From Alphaproteobacteria bacterium (GTDB lineage Bacteria > Pseudomonadota > Alphaproteobacteria > SHVP01), in NCBI GenBank assembly GCA_016869765.1, contig VGES01000026.1:1-47898 (forward strand): a DNA stretch of 47,898 nt, given 5' to 3'. Under the pieces are notes generated by a model that ran no database searches, was not told where the DNA came from, and worked only from the letters and a program-made list of their open reading frames with translations. Position numbers and translations under genes: made by a program. Every line of letters begins with the position of its first letter. Position 1 is the stretch's first letter. Shown here in pieces: positions 33,141 through 41,451 of this stretch.

Positions 33141-34472
33141 CTACTTCTTCTCGGTATCGGGGTCGGCGAGAAGTTCCTCTTTGGTTACTTTGCGCTCCGT
33201 TACCTTCGCGAGCTCGAGGATAAAGTCGACGACCTTGTCCTCGAAAATCGGTGCGCGAAGCTGGGCCGAAGCCTCCGGGTTGCTCTGGTAGTACTCGAAT
33301 ACCCGTTGCTCCTGACCGGGGAAGCGCTGCGCCTGAACGGCGATCGCGCGGCTCACTTCGTCCTGCGTCACGGAAATGGTGTTGGCCTCTCCGATCTTGG
33401 CGAGCAGGAGACCGAGGCGGACGCGTCGTTCGGCAATCGGGCGATACTCGGCCTTGACCTCGTCGTCCGACTTGCCCTTCTGATCCTCGTCGACGACGCC
33501 ACGCTCGCGATCGGCTTGGATCTGCTGCCAGATCGCCTCGAACTCACCGTTGACGAGACCCGATGGAACGTCGAAGCGGTGCATTTCATCGAGCCGATCG
33601 AGCAACTCGCGTTTCAAGCGGGCGCGTGAAATCTGGCTGAACTCCTGCCCGATCTGGTCGCGCACCTTTTGGCGCAAGCCATCGAGGGTTTCGAGCCCGA
33701 GGCCTTTGGCGAGCTGGTCGTCGATCGGTGGGACCTTGGGCAATTTGACTTCTTTGATCGTGACGTCAAACACGGCGGCCTTTCCGCGCAGCTTCTCGTA
33801 CGGATAGTCCGTCGGGAACGTAACGTTGACCGTCCGTTGGTCGCCCGCCTTCGCACCGACGAGCTGTCCCTCGAAGCCGGGCACGAGCCAACCCGCGCCG
33901 AGGACAACCTGGGCATCCTTGCCCTGCCCGCCGACGAAAGTTTCCCCATCGATCGAGCCTTGATAGTCGATAACGACGGCGTCGGCGTCGCGGGCGGTCG
34001 CGCCGGCTTCGGCGGCGACGTAGGACTTCTGCTGGTCCGCCAGCCGTTTGAGGCCTTCCTCGACCTCGGCGTCAGCAGCCTCGGCGACGAGACGCTCCAG
34101 TTTCACCTGAGAAAAGTCGCCCGGCGTGATCTCCGGCAGGATCTCGACCTCCATGGTGAATTCGAGGTCGGCCCCCTCATCGAATTTGGTGACTTCGATG
34201 CGCGGTTGCAGCGCTGGGCGCAGGGACTTGTCCTGAATCGTCTGGCGCGCCGTCGAATCGAGCGTTTCCTGCAGGACTTCGCCGAGGACAGAGCGCCCAA
34301 AACGTTGGCGCAGGACACGTGTCGGGACCTTGCCCGGTCGAAAGCCGGGCAGTTGAGCCGATTGAGCGATGCTTGCGATCTTCTGCTGGACGCTGGTTTC
34401 AATGGCGTTCGAGGGGATGACGACCTTGAAGCCGCGCTTGAGACCCTCGTTCGTGGTTTCCGTAATCTGCAT
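33141..34472 (-). CDS. tig: Trigger factor
   Basis: Ribosome-associated chaperone with peptidyl-prolyl isomerase activity, 443 residues. The ribosome-docking signature GFRPGKVP is at 43-50. The FKBP-type domain spans roughly residues 150-250, and the C-terminal helical arms follow, ending in a lysine-rich tail. I chose ATG 34472 because [17 protein letters not shown] aligns with the family N-terminus. An open frame further upstream is read through tRNA-Leu and is not coding. The tRNA 3' end lies 36 bases before the start. Confidence 0.96.
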   Translation of the reverse strand: MQITETTNEGLKRGFKVVIPSNAIETSVQQKIASIAQSAQLPGFRPGKVPTRVLRQRFGRSVLGEVLQETLDSTARQTIQDKSLRPALQPRIEVTKFDEGADLEFTMEVEILPEITPGDFSQVKLERLVAEAADAEVEEGLKRLADQQKSYVAAEAGATARDADAVVIDYQGSIDGETFVGGQGKDAQVVLGAGWLVPGFEGQLVGAKAGDQRTVNVTFPTDYPYEKLRGKAAVFDVTIKEVKLPKVPPIDDQLAKGLGLETLDGLRQKVRDQIGQEFSQISRARLKRELLDRLDEMHRFDVPSGLVNGEFEAIWQQIQADRERGVVDEDQKGKSDDEVKAEYRPIAERRVRLGLLLAKIGEANTISVTQDEVSRAIAVQAQRFPGQEQRVFEYYQSNPEASAQLRAPIFEDKVVDFILELAKVTERKVTKEELLADPDTEKK

Positions 34473-34508
34473 TTCACGCTCGTTTGACAAAGACAAAGCC
34501 CGCCGGGG

Positions 34509-34595
34509 TGGTGCGGGCGGAGGGACTCGAACCCCCAAGGGCTTACGCCCACGAGAACCTAAATCTCGCGTGTCTACCAGTTCCACCACGCCCGC
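34509..34595 (-). tRNA. tRNA-Leu (UAG)
   Basis: An 87-base class II tRNA on the minus strand with encoded CCA. The acceptor stem is GCGGGCG with CGCCCGC, the anticodon loop GATTTAGGT reads TAG, the long variable arm is CTCGTGGGCGTAAGCCCTT, and the T loop is GGTTCGAGTCC. It lies immediately upstream of tig and the two may be on one primary transcript. Confidence 0.97.
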
Positions 34596-34777
34596 AGCGG
34601 GTGTTCTCGGCTTGCGACGCACCCCACGAGAGCCAATCGGGCGCTCTCTATAGCATAGGCGTTCCGGGCGAAAACCGGTTTTGCGTCCTGCGGGGTTGTT
34701 CCACGGGCGGCTGGCACGGCCAGTCGTTGGCAGGCCGCCGGATTTCGACCCCTCGGCGCCAGAGCCTCGGCTCGAAC

Positions 34778-34876
34778 AATTGCGAAGTTATGAGCAATTT
34801 CTAATGTTATTAGTTACATTAGAATAAGGTTATAATATATTGATATTTATAAATTTAGAAAGAGATTCTGAAGTAA
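34778..34876. other. AT-rich island with inverted repeats at the 3' end of the NAD(P)H-hydrate repair gene
   Basis: About 100 bases of very AT-rich DNA stand out from GC-rich flanks. The patch contains two small palindromes: AATTGC (34778-34783) with GCAATT (34794-34799), and TTCTAATGT (34799-34807) with ACATTAGAA (34816-34824). It covers the stop codon and last 13-15 codons of the nnr gene. On the minus strand these could act as terminator hairpins, though no U run is present. Foreign insertion or a decayed element are alternatives. Confidence 0.6.
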
Positions 34877-36296
34877 TGGATCGACCAAGATCGAGGGCCG
34901 TCCTGCAGTGGAACCAGGCGGCGGCCGCCGCGGCTTCGAAGGGTGGAAGTCCCGCGGTCATCAAACCCAACGCGCACCCAGCCAGGACATCGCCCGCTCC
35001 TGCCGTCGCGAGCCACGGCGGAGCATTCCCGTTGATCACGGCCCGACCGTCGGGCGCGGCGACGACGGTGTCAGGCCCCTTGAGCAGCACGGTGGCACCG
35101 CTCCGACGGGCCGCCATGCGCGCCCGCTCGAGTTTGCTGCCCCGAAGTTCGGGAAACAGGCGAGCGAACTCCCCCTCGTGTGGCGTCATCAGGGTCGGAC
35201 CCCGGATCGCTCGAAACAATCTGGTGGGCTCCTCGGCGAAGACGGTCAGCGCATCGGCGTCGAGGACCGTGGGCTTGTCGAGGCTCAGAACGGCGAGGAC
35301 GTTGTCGCGGGTTCGCCCACCAAGCCCGTTGCCTGGCCCGAGAAGCACACCCGTTCGCCTTCGGTCGTCGAGGATCGCGGCCAGATCGGCCGTGCTCGCG
35401 ACGACATTGGTCATCACCGCCGCCGTGCTCGCCGCGATGATCGCCAGGGCATCGGGCGGACACGCAATGCCCACCAGACCGGCGCCGCATCGCAGTGCCG
35501 CCTCCGCCGCGAGTCTCGCCGCGCCGGTCGTCGCCGCTCCTCCACTCACTACCGTCGCGTAACCGCGCGTGTACTTGTGACCCTCGGTTGTCGGGCGCGG
35601 CAACCGGTCCCGCCAGAGGTTCGGGTGATTCTCCCAGGTTCGAAGCGGCAGGTTATCCGCCACAGCGGCGGGGGTCCCGATCTCCGCGACCCGGATGGCG
35701 CCGCAGCGCTCGCGTCCGGGCAGCAGCATGTGACCCGGTTTCTTCCTCACGAAGGTCACCGTGCGGGTTGCGTGCGCGGCGTAGCCCCGGACTTCCCCGG
35801 AATTACCGTCGACGCCGCTCGGAACATCGATCGCGACGATCGGCAACGCGCGGCCCTCGGCCTCACGCAGCAAACGACAGGCGGGGCCCTCGAAGGGCCG
35901 AGCCAGGCCGGCGCCAAAGACCGCGTCGACCACGAGTCGCGCGTCTCCGAGCGCCGCCGATTCGACGGCCTCGACCGGCCCCTGCCATCGTGCCGCCGCC
36001 AACGCCGCATCGCCCGCCAGGCGTTCGCGCGACCCGAGCAATGCTACCCGGACCGGCCAGCCGGCTTCCGCAAGCAAGCGTGCCGCCACGAACCCGTCGC
36101 CACCATTGTTGCCCGGACCGCAGACCATGAGCGTCGGGCGGCGCGACCAATGGAGGCGAATTTCGCCGGCGACCGCCGTCCCGGCGGCCTCCATGAGTTG
36201 CGTCCCGGGAACACCTTGAGCGATCGTCGCCGCGTCCGCGGCGTACATTTCCTCGACGCTCAGCAGGATCTGGAGGCTGGCGGCCGGTGCGTCCAA
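34830..36296 (-). CDS. nnr: Bifunctional NAD(P)H-hydrate repair enzyme (epimerase and dehydratase)
   Basis: Repairs hydrated, inactive NADH and NADPH. The 488-residue protein is a fusion of an N-terminal YjeF_N epimerase domain (about residues 15-215, with VCGPGNNGGDGFVAARLL and IAIDVPSGVDGNSGE) and a C-terminal ADP-dependent dehydratase of ribokinase type (about 225-475, with GPGNGLG, TPHEGEFARLFP and the LATAGAGDVLAG motif carrying the catalytic aspartate). The frame start is a TTG at 36296 with GGGGG 4 bases upstream. The first ATG, at 36248, would cut into the conserved LLSVEEMYAAD segment. The last residues (SLSKFININIL) come from the AT-rich island and do not resemble the family end. 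Confidence 0.92.
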   Translation of the reverse strand: MDAPAASLQILLSVEEMYAADAATIAQGVPGTQLMEAAGTAVAGEIRLHWSRRPTLMVCGPGNNGGDGFVAARLLAEAGWPVRVALLGSRERLAGDAALAAARWQGPVEAVESAALGDARLVVDAVFGAGLARPFEGPACRLLREAEGRALPIVAIDVPSGVDGNSGEVRGYAAHATRTVTFVRKKPGHMLLPGRERCGAIRVAEIGTPAAVADNLPLRTWENHPNLWRDRLPRPTTEGHKYTRGYATVVSGGAATTGAARLAAEAALRCGAGLVGIACPPDALAIIAASTAAVMTNVVASTADLAAILDDRRRTGVLLGPGNGLGGRTRDNVLAVLSLDKPTVLDADALTVFAEEPTRLFRAIRGPTLMTPHEGEFARLFPELRGSKLERARMAARRSGATVLLKGPDTVVAAPDGRAVINGNAPPWLATAGAGDVLAGCALGLMTAGLPPFEAAAAAAWFHCRTALDLGRSITSESLSKFININIL

Positions 36297-36310
36297 AAGA
36301 CCCCCGGGCG

Positions 36311-37030
36311 CTAGGCGCGGGCTCCGCGATAGAGGCGAACGCGCATCAAGTTCTCAAACACGTATTCCTGCCCGCGCTTTCCGGCTTCGAATGCCTTGCG
36401 GGTTGTCGGCGTGTCGATTCGGCGTTGCTCGATTGCGTTGTAGGTCGATCCTGCCATGCGCTTTTCGAAGGCGGCAAAGTCGGGAAACGCATACGTGTTG
36501 GTGTACCAGTACTCCTCGATCTGATCGAACAGGCGGTCGGCCGTTCGAGCCATGGCATCGAGCGCCTGGCGGCGGACCGTCGTTTCATCGTGAAACGGTT
36601 TGACGAGTTGCGAGAATTGTCCGCGGATATCGGGTTCGAGCACCAACAGAAAGCCCTTCGACGGTTTCACGACCCTCGCCGCCTCCGCCAGGGCGCCGTC
36701 CATGAGGCCGGCCGGCACATGGTGCAGGGACTTGCTGAACACCACGCCGTCGACCGAGTCGGCGTCACGCGGGATGCGCTCGGCCGACCCCTCGATCAAG
36801 GACACGTTCGCCACGGGTGTGGCACGGCGGTTCTTCTCGACCTGGATGGGATCAGCTTCAATGCCGAGGATTCGCGCGCCGCGTTTGGCCAGGGCGGCCG
36901 CCAGCGACCCATCGGCGCAGCCGACGTCGACGACGTCCAGACCTTGCCAGTCGACGAGTCGGTCGAACACGTCGATATCGCGGGCGATCCCGAGATAGTT
37001 GGGGGATTCCAATTCTTGCGGCAGGCTCAT
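36311..37030 (-). CDS. Class I SAM-dependent methyltransferase
   Basis: A 239-residue protein with a clear SAM-binding Rossmann fold: motif I VVDVGCADGSLAAALA (residues 33-48), acidic strand 2 ILGIEAD, then IEGSAERIPRDADSVDGVVFSKSLHHV, which is the motif II/III region of the UbiE/BioC-like group. The C-terminal 100 residues (EEYWYTNTYAFPDFAAFEKRM and RVRLYRGARA) form a lid. The substrate is unknown, and no small-molecule type can be read. It is 14 bases upstream of the nnr start and probably cotranscribed. ATG at 37030. Confidence 0.88.
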   Translation of the reverse strand: MSLPQELESPNYLGIARDIDVFDRLVDWQGLDVVDVGCADGSLAAALAKRGARILGIEADPIQVEKNRRATPVANVSLIEGSAERIPRDADSVDGVVFSKSLHHVPAGLMDGALAEAARVVKPSKGFLLVLEPDIRGQFSQLVKPFHDETTVRRQALDAMARTADRLFDQIEEYWYTNTYAFPDFAAFEKRMAGSTYNAIEQRRIDTPTTRKAFEAGKRGQEYVFENLMRVRLYRGARA

Positions 37031-37077
37031 GGGGTTCTCCGTTCTCCCGGCCGACTATACACGTCCCGTCCCGTCCT

Positions 37078-38487
37078 TCAGAGCGGGGCGAGACGGCCTT
37101 GCCATCCGCTGACGCGTTCGAAGGCCTGCGCGACCCAGAGGACCCGGAGGTCGCTGCCGATCGGACCGACAATCTGCAGCCCGATGGGGAGCCCGGCGGC
37201 CGACGTGCCGCAAGGCACGCTGATCGCCGGCTGGCCGGTGATATTGAACGGAAAGGTGAAGCACACGGTGGCCGAGAAACGGTCCTCGGGCTCGCGTACC
37301 GGTTCCCGTGATCCGTGCGCATAGGCCGTAACGGGATTGGTCGGTGTGACCAGGATGTCGTGGGTCTCGTGGAAGGTTGCCAATTCGGCACCCAGGCGCA
37401 GCCGGACTTCGAGCGCATGGCGAACGTCGTCAGCGGTGATCTTGGCCGATCGTGCGACCGCCTCCTGGAACGACGGGTCGAGTTTTGCTCGCTGCTCTGG
37501 CGACATCGGGCGCACCACGTTGAGCCACCCGGAGTCGAGCAAGACCCGGTAGAGCGGCATCGGGTCGGCAATGCGCGGCCCGGCCTCGACGACCTCAGCC
37601 CCGAGTTCGCGGAACGCTGCCATGGTGCTCATCACCGCTCGGGCGACCTCGGTCCTCGCCGTCGAGCCGCCCAATTCGGGCGCAAACGCCAGGCGAAGGC
37701 CTTTGAGGCTTGGATCGGCTGACGCGGCGAACGAGTGCGTTCGGTGGGCGCTGCTGGCATACGGATCACGCGGATCCGGTCTTGCAATGCTGTCGAGCAG
37801 CAGGGCGCAATCCTCGGCGCTGCGCGCCATCGGGCCCGTGCTCGACAGCGGCCAAAGGGCGCTCGGCGGCCAAGCGGGAACGCTGCCTTGCGTGGGCTTC
37901 ATGCCCACCACGCCGCAATAACTTGCCGGCTTCCGGCACGAGCCGCCTCCGTCGGTGCCGAGGGCGAGTGGTCCCATGCCGGCGGCGAGCGCGGCCCCTG
38001 CCCCGCCCGACGACCCGCCGGGGTTCATAGCGAGGTTCCAAGGATTGCTGGTGCGCCCGGTGAGGCCCGACTCGGTTACGCCTTTGTGCCCGAACTCGGG
38101 TGTCGTCGTTTTGCCGATGAGGACCGCCCCGCCTTCACGAAGGCGCGCGACAGCGGGGGAGTCGAAGTTCCACGGTCCCGCGTCGGGAGTGGCTCGCGAT
38201 CCGTGCCGCGTGGGCCAGCCACGAACGTGAATCAGATCCTTGACCGATACCGGTACGCCATCGAGGGGGCCAAGGGGCTGCCCCACCTGCCAGCGTCGCT
38301 CGGATTCCCGAGCGCTCGCCAGCGTCGCTTCGGCATCGCGATGGCAAAACGCATTGATCGCGCCATCGCAGCGCTCGATCCGTTCGATGATCGCTCTTGC
38401 GACATCGAGCGGAGAGAGTGTGCGGCGGCGAAACCCCTCGACCAGGGTCGTCGCCCGCATCTCGTGAAGTTCGCCATTCACTGGCAT
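37078..38487 (-). CDS. Amidase signature family hydrolase
   Basis: Hydrolyses an amide bond. At 469 residues it has the family Ser-cisSer-Lys triad: K83 (SVKDLI), S159 (GGSSGG) and nucleophile S183 in GTDGGGSCRKPA. The usual sequence around the nucleophile is GTDxGGSxRxPA, so C184 and K186 are small local changes but the triad is complete. The start ATG 38487 has AAGGGG 8 bases upstream and is preferred over an ATG 27 bases earlier. GatA, the tRNA amidotransferase subunit, is unlikely because no gatB or gatC is near. The substrate is not known. It is transcribed divergently from the amidohydrolase operon. Confidence 0.9.
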   Translation of the reverse strand: MPVNGELHEMRATTLVEGFRRRTLSPLDVARAIIERIERCDGAINAFCHRDAEATLASARESERRWQVGQPLGPLDGVPVSVKDLIHVRGWPTRHGSRATPDAGPWNFDSPAVARLREGGAVLIGKTTTPEFGHKGVTESGLTGRTSNPWNLAMNPGGSSGGAGAALAAGMGPLALGTDGGGSCRKPASYCGVVGMKPTQGSVPAWPPSALWPLSSTGPMARSAEDCALLLDSIARPDPRDPYASSAHRTHSFAASADPSLKGLRLAFAPELGGSTARTEVARAVMSTMAAFRELGAEVVEAGPRIADPMPLYRVLLDSGWLNVVRPMSPEQRAKLDPSFQEAVARSAKITADDVRHALEVRLRLGAELATFHETHDILVTPTNPVTAYAHGSREPVREPEDRFSATVCFTFPFNITGQPAISVPCGTSAAGLPIGLQIVGPIGSDLRVLWVAQAFERVSGWQGRLAPL

Positions 38488-38664
38488 CCCGTTAGCCCCT
38501 TTTCTCATTTTCAATCGCGATCCCGCCGACGACCGAGGGAGGACGCTCTTTTCGGTGCCTTCGGCGGCGGTGAAGCCAAATGGTCGCGTTGCCCGCCCCA
38601 GGCGGCACTGGCATGATCTTGGTACCTTGGGACCACAATCGAAAACAACGGGAACTGACGCGTC

Positions 38665-40146
38665 ATGAGCAGGTCGACCGCTACGGAATCAGCGCGCATT
38701 CGCGCCAAACTCAAGCATCCGATCGTCGATGGCGACGGACACATCGTCGAAACCGGACCGGTGTTGCTCGACTATCTCAAACAGGTGGGCGGTTCGCGGC
38801 TCGCCAAGCGCTACGAAACGCTGATGACAAAGGATGGCGGCCCCTGGGGCTGGTACGCGATGAACGCCAAGGAGCGCCGCGACTGGCGCGCCATGCGCCC
38901 GCCGTTCTGGATCATGCCGGCACGCCACACGCTGGATCGTGCGACGGCGCTGCTCCCCAACCTGATGGCGGAGCGTATGGACGATTTCGGGATCGACTAC
39001 GCGATCATTTACACCTCGATCGGCCTGCCGTTCGTGAGTCTCCACGACGATGAACTGCGGCGCGGCGTCTGTCGGGCGCTCAACGTCATGTACGCCGATC
39101 TTTACCGTGGACACGAGTATCGCTTGACCCCGGCGGCATTGATTCCCATGCACACGCCGAAAGAAGCGATCGAGGAAACCGAATACGCCGTCAAGAAACT
39201 CGGACTCAAGGCCGTCATGATTGCGGCAACCGTCAAGCGACCGGTGAAGGCGCTCGCTCGCAAGCTCGGCAAGCATGCCCACCTCGCCTATTGGGTCGAT
39301 CCGCTGGCGATCGATTCGGATTACGACTACGACCCGGTTTGGGCGAAGTTCGTCGAACTCGGTGTTTCGCCGTCGGCCCACTCGAACTCGATGGGTTGGG
39401 GTGCTCGGGCGACCACGAGCAACTACATGTACAACCACATCGGGCACTTCGCCGCTTCGGGTGAAGCGTTTGCAAAAGCGCTGTTCTTCGGTGGCGTCAC
39501 CAAACGTTTCCCGATGCTCAACGTCGCTTTCCTCGAGGGTGGCGTGGCCTGGGCCTGCAATCTGTTCAGCGACATTATCGAGCACTGGGAAAAGCGTAGC
39601 GGCCGAAAGATGCTCAAGAACCTCGACCCGCGTCGGGTCGATGCCGCGGCCCTTGCGGACTACTACGCGCGCTATGGCGGCCTCATGACCAACCGACTCG
39701 GTGCTTCGCGCGGCGATGCGACCTATGGCGGCAGCGGCGCCATCGACCTCAAGACGATGGACGAGTTTGCCGCCGCCGATGTCCCGACCGAAGAGGCGCT
39801 GTACAACCGCTTCGTCCCCAACTTCTACTACGGCTGTGAGGCCGACGACCGTATGGTGGCGGTCGCTTTCAACGATCGCATCAACCACTTCGGTGCCAAG
39901 TTCAAGGCGATGTTCTCGTCCGACGCCGGCCATTGGGACGTCTCCAACATCGACCGGGTCGTAGCCCAGGCGCATGGCCTCCTCGAGGAGAACTTGATCA
40001 GCGATTCCGACTTCCGGGCCTTCATGTTCGGCAACATTGTCGAGCAACACGGGAAGATGAATCCGAGGTTCTTCCAAGGCACGGCCGTCGAAGCCGCAGC
40101 CGCCAAACACCTCAAGGTGAACGGGCGGCAGAAGCGCGCGGCATGA
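38665..40146 (+). CDS. Amidohydrolase family 2 metal-dependent hydrolase (TIM barrel)
   Basis: A 493-residue protein of the amidohydrolase-2 (ACMSD-like, PF04909 type) family. The N-terminal metal site is VDGDGHIVE (D24-x-H26, the usual D-x-H variant), a central histidine lies in PSAHSNSMGWG and a late aspartate in MFSSDAGHWDV. Family members hydrolyse or decarboxylate aromatic-derived acids, and some require zinc. The length exceeds the usual 300-400, because of extra helical segments at residues 60-110 and 320-370. The stop overlaps the next start in an ATGA, so it heads a coupled + operon. The ATG has GGGAA about 10 bases upstream. Confidence 0.9.
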   Translation: MSRSTATESARIRAKLKHPIVDGDGHIVETGPVLLDYLKQVGGSRLAKRYETLMTKDGGPWGWYAMNAKERRDWRAMRPPFWIMPARHTLDRATALLPNLMAERMDDFGIDYAIIYTSIGLPFVSLHDDELRRGVCRALNVMYADLYRGHEYRLTPAALIPMHTPKEAIEETEYAVKKLGLKAVMIAATVKRPVKALARKLGKHAHLAYWVDPLAIDSDYDYDPVWAKFVELGVSPSAHSNSMGWGARATTSNYMYNHIGHFAASGEAFAKALFFGGVTKRFPMLNVAFLEGGVAWACNLFSDIIEHWEKRSGRKMLKNLDPRRVDAAALADYYARYGGLMTNRLGASRGDATYGGSGAIDLKTMDEFAAADVPTEEALYNRFVPNFYYGCEADDRMVAVAFNDRINHFGAKFKAMFSSDAGHWDVSNIDRVVAQAHGLLEENLISDSDFRAFMFGNIVEQHGKMNPRFFQGTAVEAAAAKHLKVNGRQKRAA

Positions 40147-40334
40147 CTCCGCGACGTTCGATCGTCGGTGCGCTTACCCTCGGTGCCCTGCTGGCTCCCG
40201 CGGCTTGCTTGCCGACGTTCGAACTGCGAGACGACTACATGTTCAAAGAGTGGCTACAACCCTCGAAGGTCGTGGAGCCGATTCGTCGCAACGAGGATGG
40301 TGAACCGGTGCTACCCCCACCGCCTCGCCGATGA
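40143..40334 (+). CDS. Small exported or lipoprotein-like peptide (63 aa)
   Basis: A 63-residue reading frame between two enzymes, overlapped by ATGA at both ends. It opens with MTPRRSIVGALTLGALL, a short basic N-region and hydrophobic core, followed by APAAC with Cys22. The lipobox is imperfect (proline at -3), so cleavage by signal peptidase I at the A-P-A is equally possible. The mature 41 residues are acidic and proline-rich and end PPPPRR. The conserved position and double overlap make it a likely gene. I do not recognise a family. Confidence 0.7.
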   Translation: MTPRRSIVGALTLGALLAPAACLPTFELRDDYMFKEWLQPSKVVEPIRRNEDGEPVLPPPPRR

Positions 40335-40729
40335 CCCAACGGGCGTCCATTCGTCTGGCGCAGATCACCGTCCACGTCCGGGACTGCGATGAGGCGTGCC
40401 GTTGGTACGTGGACAACCTCGGTTGGATCAAGCGCCAGGACGAGACCTATGCCGACGGGACCCGATGGGTCACCGTCTCGGCGCCCGATCAGCCCGACGT
40501 GCGGCTCGTGCTCGACAAGCGGCCGCAGTTCGCCGGGGACAACGGGGTGGGCAAGCAACCGGTCCTGATCGTCGCCACCGACGACTGTGTCGCGGCCTAT
40601 GAGCAGCTGCTGGCACGGGGCGTCCGAATCAAGGATCCCCCGATTCACGAGGTTTGGGGAACGACCGCCCGGTTCTATGATCTCTACGGCAACGAGATCC
40701 ACATGTTTCAGCCATCGCACCGGACCTAG
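40331..40729 (+). CDS. Vicinal-oxygen-chelate (glyoxalase/bleomycin resistance) family protein
   Basis: A 132-residue single VOC module with the beta-alpha-beta-beta-beta pattern: ITVHVRDCDEACRWYVDNLGW, VTVSAPDQPDVRLVL, VLIVATDDCVAAYEQLL, and ARFYDLYGNEIHMFQP. The usual metal ligand positions hold Q11 (in place of H) and a histidine in the last strand (GNEIHMF, in place of E), so the metal site is altered. It could bind a metal differently or act as a binding protein. The ATG overlaps the previous stop (ATGA). Confidence 0.85.
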   Translation: MTQRASIRLAQITVHVRDCDEACRWYVDNLGWIKRQDETYADGTRWVTVSAPDQPDVRLVLDKRPQFAGDNGVGKQPVLIVATDDCVAAYEQLLARGVRIKDPPIHEVWGTTARFYDLYGNEIHMFQPSHRT

Positions 40730-40737
40730 GAGGCCCC

Positions 40738-41448
40738 ATGCACCGCTTCGAGTTCCCTGCCGACGTCGTCGAGCGCGTAGCCAAGCGCCGGGGCCGGCTT
40801 CACGCCTACGACTCGTTTGCACCCAAGGCGACGGCGCTCGTCGTCGTCGACATGCAGAACGCCTTCGTCGAAGAAGGCAGCGGTCACGCCCACGTCAAGG
40901 AAGCAGCCTCGACCTGCCCCAACATCAACCGTCTGGCGGCCGCAATGCGCCAGACTGGCGGCACCGTCGTCTGGATACTGAACACGTTCACGGCGGAATC
41001 GCGCCACAGTTGGTCGCACTTCCACGACGCGCTTTCTTCGCCGGCCTTGTTCAAGCGACGGAGCGAATCTATGGCCGAAGGCGCCCAAGGCCATCAGTTG
41101 TATCGGACCCTCGAGCCCAAGGACGGCGATCTGTTCATCAAGAAGACGCGCTACAGTGCCTTCATTCAGGGCTCATCGGTCCTCGAACGGGTGCTTCGGG
41201 AACGCGGGATCGACACGGTGCTCATCACCGGGACGGCGACCAATGTCTGCTGCGAGTCCACGGGTCGCGACGCCATGATGCTGAACTTCAAGACGACGCT
41301 GGTTTCTGACGCCTGTTCGGCCTCAAGCGACACCGATCATGCAGCAGCCCTCTGCGCCTTCATCCAGAACTTTGGCGACGTCCTCACGACCGATGAGGTG
41401 TTGGCTCGCCTCGCCCCGCGCGCGGTCGATCGGCGAGCCGCGGAATAG
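40738..41448 (+). CDS. Isochorismatase-like cysteine hydrolase
   Basis: A 236-residue protein of the isochorismatase family with all three catalytic residues: D38 (VVVDMQNAF), K136 (IKKTRYSAF) and C171 (TATNVCCEST). Members hydrolyse amide or ester bonds in nicotinamide, carbamates, ureidoacrylate and similar compounds. The GTATNVCCES sequence is close to that of the RutB-type and biuret-type groups, but the exact substrate is not set. A perfect AGGAGG lies 6 bases before ATG 40738, so this gene is well translated despite its place at the end of the operon. It converges on the double-VOC gene with a 3-base gap. Confidence 0.92.
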   Translation: MHRFEFPADVVERVAKRRGRLHAYDSFAPKATALVVVDMQNAFVEEGSGHAHVKEAASTCPNINRLAAAMRQTGGTVVWILNTFTAESRHSWSHFHDALSSPALFKRRSESMAEGAQGHQLYRTLEPKDGDLFIKKTRYSAFIQGSSVLERVLRERGIDTVLITGTATNVCCESTGRDAMMLNFKTTLVSDACSASSDTDHAAALCAFIQNFGDVLTTDEVLARLAPRAVDRRAAE

Positions 41449-41451
41449 GCT

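Noticed and set aside
34473-34622. N-terminal extension of trigger factor through tRNA-Leu
   Set aside because: The frame crosses the tRNA gene, and the family N-terminus starts at the ATG 34472.
38609-38624. A sigma-54-like site TGGCATG-N4-TGGTA before the amidohydrolase operon
   Set aside because: The -24 GG is present but the -12 GC is not in register, and no sigma-54 activator gene is near.
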